DNA of 64,000 nucleotides from Alphaproteobacteria bacterium (GTDB taxonomy: Bacteria > Pseudomonadota > Alphaproteobacteria > RF32 > CAG-239): NCBI GenBank assembly GCA_017501665.1, contig JAFVWM010000032.1, forward strand, positions 1 through 64,000. The letters run 5' to 3'. This document shows, one piece after another, positions 60,716 through 64,000 of this stretch; position 1 is the first letter of the stretch; each line of letters opens with the position of its first letter. The notes below the pieces were generated by a model. It was not told where the DNA came from and searched no databases. It worked only from the letters and a program-made list of their open reading frames with translations. The translations under genes and the position numbers were made by a program.

Positions 60716-62224
60716 ATGGCAAATATGGAAGAAAGACTTCAAGCTGTAGTTTCTAAAGCTGAAACAGACGGAGAAAAATGGCATACAATTGTTCATGGTG
60801 ATGAAGATACAACGGTCCCGACAGATCGAGGAAATGTTCCCACTGTTGCCAAGCAATTAAAAGATATTCGTGAAGCGATTACCGGTGGTGTATCTGATGT
60901 TGTGGCTGAGGCAGAAGCAGCTCGTAATGAGGCAATTGCGGCAAAAAACGCTACAAATCAGTTAAAAACACAGACAAATACGATTAAGACAGAAACCGCA
61001 CAGTTAAAAACGGATACTTTAGCTATCAAAAACCAGGCTCTTGATGTGTTTAACAACATTTCTACATCTACGGACACAGCCATTTCAAACATACAAACAG
61101 AGGCTTCTTCTCAAATTTCAAGTATTAAAAACACAGGGACCACTCAGATTTCAACCATAAATTCAACTGCGACATCACAAATAAGTTCTATTAATTCAAC
61201 CGGAACGACACAAGTAAACAGAGTAAAAACAGAAGCAAACGATCAAATTGCGTTGGCAACGGAACAGGCAAATCTTTCTAAATATTATGCTGAAGCCTGT
61301 GCTCCAACACCTCTTGGATCTAAGTTAACGGTTCCTGGAAACTCAAAAGTTCCGGACGGATATGAGCCTGTTTGGTATAAAAACACGATAACCAGAGCAA
61401 GATATCCGGACTTTTTTGAACAGCTAGTCGATACAAATTCTCTGGTGTTGGTCACTGAGGACACATACGACAGTCAGGTTTCAACCTATGGAATGTGTGC
61501 CAGTTATGTGAAGGTTGATGCGAATACCCTTATTTTACCACTATTAGTGAATTTTGGACGTGGAGGCAATTTGGATCAGTTGGGAACTGTTCAAAATGAC
61601 CAATTTCAAGGCCACTATCACATTGCTCAAATCCGACAAGACGTTTATGGTTCGGGCGATGGGGCTACCATAGGGACAACAAATGGAACAGATGAAGGGA
61701 TGCGTCAAGATGGTCCTGATTTAGCCATTTTAAACCCTAAAACCGGTGCTAATGGAACTGCTCGATTTGGTGATGAAACTCGTCCAAAGGCCTACTATGA
61801 GTTAACTTACATTAAGTGTGCGGATATTTCTCGCCCATTGACGAGTGAAGAAACCTCTGAAATCAGGACAACGCTTAGCCAAAAAGTAAATACAAATCTA
61901 TCAAATTTTCCTTCTAACATAGATTATTGCATTGAAAACTATGTTGCCAGTAATGGAAATTGGTATCGGATTTATAAATCAGGCCGCCTAGAACAAGGCG
62001 GTTTTTTTGGCGGTGGAACGAGTGCTTGGGCAAGTGTTGCAATCACATATTTAAAACCATTTCAGGATAACACTTATCAATTATTTTGTTTGGGAAACTG
62101 GAGTGATGCAGGAAGTTCGTCTTGTAAGGTTACTGCAAAATCAACAACCGGAGCAACAATTACATATGCGAACAACCTTTCATCCGTTCAATTATCAACT
62201 TGGCGTGCCACAGGCAGAAAATAA
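60716..62224 (+). CDS. Tail fibre protein 3 with collar-type domain
   Basis: The 502-residue product shares the N-terminal module (NMEERLQAVVSKAETDGEKWHTIVHG) with its neighbours but has a longer coiled coil (about 70-195, with SISSINSTGTTQ-like repeats), then a tail-collar-like domain (about 205-375; PDGYEPVWYKN, GHYHIAQIRQ, FGDETRPKAYYELTYIK) and a C-terminal tip (NWYRIYKSGRLEQGGFFGG) of the kind seen at the end of many gut-phage fibres. It is probably the main receptor-binding fibre. Confidence 0.85.
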   Translation: MANMEERLQAVVSKAETDGEKWHTIVHGDEDTTVPTDRGNVPTVAKQLKDIREAITGGVSDVVAEAEAARNEAIAAKNATNQLKTQTNTIKTETAQLKTDTLAIKNQALDVFNNISTSTDTAISNIQTEASSQISSIKNTGTTQISTINSTATSQISSINSTGTTQVNRVKTEANDQIALATEQANLSKYYAEACAPTPLGSKLTVPGNSKVPDGYEPVWYKNTITRARYPDFFEQLVDTNSLVLVTEDTYDSQVSTYGMCASYVKVDANTLILPLLVNFGRGGNLDQLGTVQNDQFQGHYHIAQIRQDVYGSGDGATIGTTNGTDEGMRQDGPDLAILNPKTGANGTARFGDETRPKAYYELTYIKCADISRPLTSEETSEIRTTLSQKVNTNLSNFPSNIDYCIENYVASNGNWYRIYKSGRLEQGGFFGGGTSAWASVAITYLKPFQDNTYQLFCLGNWSDAGSSSCKVTAKSTTGATITYANNLSSVQLSTWRATGRK

Positions 62225-62235
62225 CAGGAGGAAAT

Positions 62236-62562
62236 ATGTTAGGTCAAAAATTAACAGAAGAAACTTATACAGAGGGAGCTATTTGGTGTAACGAAAACAA
62301 TGCCCGTATTAACCCTGAAACATGGCTTATTGAAAAAATCCCTGAGCCAACCTCCGAAGAATTAAAAGAAATTAATAGAGAATTGAGAAATCAACTCTTA
62401 AGAGGTTCTGATGAATGGGGTGTTGCCGATAGACCGCAAACAGACATTGTAAAATTACATTTGGAATGGAGAGAGTATTTAAGAAATTATACAAATACTG
62501 ATAACTGGTGGGAAAATCCCCCATTAACTTATAACGAATGGAAACAAGAAAATGACAGATAA
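62236..62562 (+). CDS. Tail fibre assembly-type protein
   Basis: The 108-residue product directly follows the fibre genes and contains a C-terminal RGSDEWGVADRPQTDIVKLHLEWREYLRNY segment, read in parts, similar to small fibre-assembly chaperones. The start at 62236 is fixed by AGGAGG 6 nt upstream. It overlaps the next gene by 11 nt. Confidence 0.65.
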   Translation: MLGQKLTEETYTEGAIWCNENNARINPETWLIEKIPEPTSEELKEINRELRNQLLRGSDEWGVADRPQTDIVKLHLEWREYLRNYTNTDNWWENPPLTYNEWKQENDR

Positions 62563-63094
62563 CACACTCTCAGAAGCATTAAAAGAAGCCTATGCCTCGG
62601 CTCCGAGTGAAGTTGTTTTACTGCACACCTTGGAGTTAAGACATCCGGCTTTTGTTGATGATGATGGAAATCCGACTGCCATTCGTATTGTCAGGGATAA
62701 CAAAAACTATACCTGCAAGCTTGAAGATACCGCTCCACTTAATCCGGGAGAAGAAGTTGAGTTTCAAGCATTGGCATTTGATTTGGAATTGCCGCCAGTT
62801 GAGGCTATACCAGTACCGGAGATTACTTTGTCCATCGATAACGTTTCAACGGAAATCATCAAATACTTGGACAGAGCCGTAGAAACACAGGACATGATCG
62901 AAATGACCTATCGGCCATACCTGACCAATGATTTAAGCACGCCACAAATGGATCCGCCGATTACATTGGTTATTACTGAGGTAACAGCGGATATTTCCAA
63001 AATATCGGCCACAGCTCGCATGATGGATATCGGCAATAAGTCTTTTCCTGCTGAAAACTACACCGTTAAAAAGTATCCGGGATTATCAAGATGA
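62552..63094 (+). CDS. DUF1833 phage tail protein
   Basis: The 180-residue product (LSEALKEAYASAPSEVVLLHTLEL, then AFDLELPPVEAIPVPEITLSIDNVS, and QMDPPITLVITEVTADISKISATARMMDIGNK, in parts) matches DUF1833, a tail component located upstream of the NlpC/P60 gene in many phages. It shares 4 nt with the next gene. Confidence 0.88.
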   Translation: MTDNTLSEALKEAYASAPSEVVLLHTLELRHPAFVDDDGNPTAIRIVRDNKNYTCKLEDTAPLNPGEEVEFQALAFDLELPPVEAIPVPEITLSIDNVSTEIIKYLDRAVETQDMIEMTYRPYLTNDLSTPQMDPPITLVITEVTADISKISATARMMDIGNKSFPAENYTVKKYPGLSR

Positions 63095-63495
63095 CACATT
63101 TTGCATTAAAGTATATCGGGCGACCATGGATCGCCGGAGCACAAGGTCCTGACAGTTTTGATTGTTGGGGCTTTGTCCGTTATGTGCTGTTGCACGAATT
63201 TGGCCATGATGTACCACCGGTCAACATTAATCCGAATAATTTAAGAGATGTCCTTCATGCCTTTAAGGTGGACTTGGCATTTCAAGCCTTTATTGAAGTG
63301 CCAACACCTCGCAACGGAGATGTTGTTTTGATGAGGCAATCTAAAAATCCCGTTCATGCCGGTTTATGGTTAGACATAGATGGTGGTGGCGTTTTGCACT
63401 GCGTTCGGGATAGCGGCGTTGTATTCCAAAATGTCCGCTCATTAAACACCTGCGGTTGGTACCTTGACAGTTATTACCGAGTGAAAGAAAGTTAA
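63091..63495 (+). CDS. NlpC/P60-family tail tip peptidase (gpK-like)
   Basis: The 134-residue product has the NlpC/P60 fold: the catalytic cysteine in DSFDCWGFVRY (Cys-25), the histidine in VHAGLWLD and a further polar residue near the C-terminus. It may cut peptidoglycan cross-links during DNA entry, as proposed for lambda gpK. Position between DUF1833 and the tip gene fits. Confidence 0.9.
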   Translation: MTHFALKYIGRPWIAGAQGPDSFDCWGFVRYVLLHEFGHDVPPVNINPNNLRDVLHAFKVDLAFQAFIEVPTPRNGDVVLMRQSKNPVHAGLWLDIDGGGVLHCVRDSGVVFQNVRSLNTCGWYLDSYYRVKES

Positions 63496-63499
63496 AACA

Positions 63500-64000
63500 A
63501 TGGTTTATTTTAATTATCTAACAAATCCGTTTAACCCAAATAAGGGACGGATAAGCAAAGTCTTACCTGGAAAGCAGACCGTTTGGCAAATCGTTAAAGA
63601 ACAAAAAATTGATTTAAGCCGGCCAACAGTCTGTTTGGTTAACGGTGTAGCAAAACTCAGAAAAGACTGGAACATAACCCTACATCAGAAAGCGGTGGTT
63701 AGTTTTGTAGCTCTGCCGCTGGGTGGCGGTGGTAAAAGCTCAAACCCATTACAGGTTGTCCTAACGGTGGCCTTAATTGTTGCTACTGTTTATACCGGTG
63801 GTGCTGTGGGAGCCGCTTATGGTGCCGTTTGGGGCGGTGTTGCTGCAGCGGCCGTTTCTGTTGGCGGAGGTATTTTAATTAACACCTTTGTGCCTACACC
63901 TAAGGCCTCCTTAAATGGAATGACAACCTCAAGTCTAACCCAAAGCCCAACCTATTCTTTACAGGCTCAAGGTAATCAGGCACGTCTTGGTAATCCCATT
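63500..64000 (+). CDS. Tail tip protein, gpI/gpJ-like N-terminus (partial)
   Basis: The frame is open from the ATG at 63500 to the window end (167 codons). It begins with a MoaD-like ubiquitin-fold part (GKQTVWQIVKEQKIDLSRPTVCLVNGVAKL, in parts), then a small-residue-rich hydrophobic stretch (VALIVATVYTGGAVGAAYGAVWGG) and PTPKASLNGMTTSSLTQSPTYSLQAQGNQARLGNPI in parts, the usual start of J-like central tail hub proteins in alphaproteobacterial phages. The gene is cut by the window edge. Confidence 0.85.
   Translation, partial: MVYFNYLTNPFNPNKGRISKVLPGKQTVWQIVKEQKIDLSRPTVCLVNGVAKLRKDWNITLHQKAVVSFVALPLGGGGKSSNPLQVVLTVALIVATVYTGGAVGAAYGAVWGGVAAAAVSVGGGILINTFVPTPKASLNGMTTSSLTQSPTYSLQAQGNQARLGNPI

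Larger units (their letters stand above)
35203..64000 (+). mobile_element. Lambda-like siphovirus prophage, right end beyond the window
   Basis: Almost all genes run rightward in the order integrase, early genes, cos-like site, terminase, portal, protease, decoration, capsid, connectors, tail tube, gpG/GT, tape measure, fibres, NlpC/P60, tip. The capsid and packaging genes are of the lambda gpA/gpB/gpC/gpD/gpE types. The structural genes are visibly richer in G+C than the chromosome to the left. I see no obviously disrupted gene, so the prophage may be intact. The start coordinate is approximate. Confidence 0.93.

Overview
The window suggests an AT-rich alphaproteobacterium, probably an uncultured gut or host-associated member. 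The evidence is a lexA gene preceded by a GAAC-N7-GAAC box (the alphaproteobacterial SOS operator read on the other strand), a MurE with the diaminopimelate signature DNPR, an AcrR-type RND efflux operon, small outer-membrane barrels, and a prophage with the DUF2924 / large serine recombinase / DUF3489 set common in alphaproteobacterial phages. The placement is inferred from gene content, not from a marker-gene tree. The lysyl-tRNA synthetase is class II, although many Alphaproteobacteria carry class I.

Layout of the chromosomal part (1 to about 35,200). A tRNA cluster (one cut by the window edge, then Gln and Lys) ends at a terminator. A membrane-anchored lysozyme-like gene follows, then a leftward cluster (methyltransferase, metallophosphoesterase, DXS-like synthase, acetyltransferase). 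Two diverged paralogs of an unrecognised family flank an unusual array of palindromic terminators built from pieces of the 3' end of tRNA-Glu. Next come a polysaccharide-deacetylase-like gene and lysS, then lexA, a lipoprotein, ftsB-like and murE genes, small exported proteins, an orphan DNA methyltransferase, two paralogous outer-membrane barrels, an AcrR/adaptor/RND pump operon, and a glycogen operon (glgB-glgX-malQ plus a HAD phosphatase). The section closes with a DUF2934 protein, a TPR-methyltransferase, a MATE transporter and tRNA-Pro(CGG).

From about 35,200 to the right edge lies a lambda-like siphovirus prophage, cut by the window end and visibly richer in G+C in its structural genes. 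Its left module holds DUF2924, a large serine recombinase, a sigma-like protein, DNA-replication-type proteins and an S-adenosylmethionine synthetase. A non-coding block then carries five copies of a 13-bp palindrome, mostly in 51-bp register, next to a cos-like sequence. A ParB-methyltransferase and several small genes follow, then the lambda-order morphogenesis genes: terminase (Nu1-like, gpA), gpW-like, portal, protease, decoration D, capsid E, connectors, tail tube, gpG/gpGT with a canonical -1 slippery site, tape measure, three tandem tail fibres sharing one N-terminal module, DUF1833, NlpC/P60 and the start of a tip protein. Two morons interrupt the module: an opposite-strand gene between gpW and portal, and a secreted 23-residue-repeat protein between gpGT and the tape measure.

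How the parts may work together: the phage SAM synthetase could supply the phage methyltransferase. The palindromes, the cos-like site, and two sets of repeated leader elements (39 bp twice; about 60 bp three times) look like the regulatory or packaging wiring of this phage. I see no CRISPR array, rRNA or insertion sequence. The strongest candidates for something undescribed are the 51-bp palindrome array beside the cos-like site, the tRNA-Glu-derived palindrome array, and the pair of unknown paralogs.
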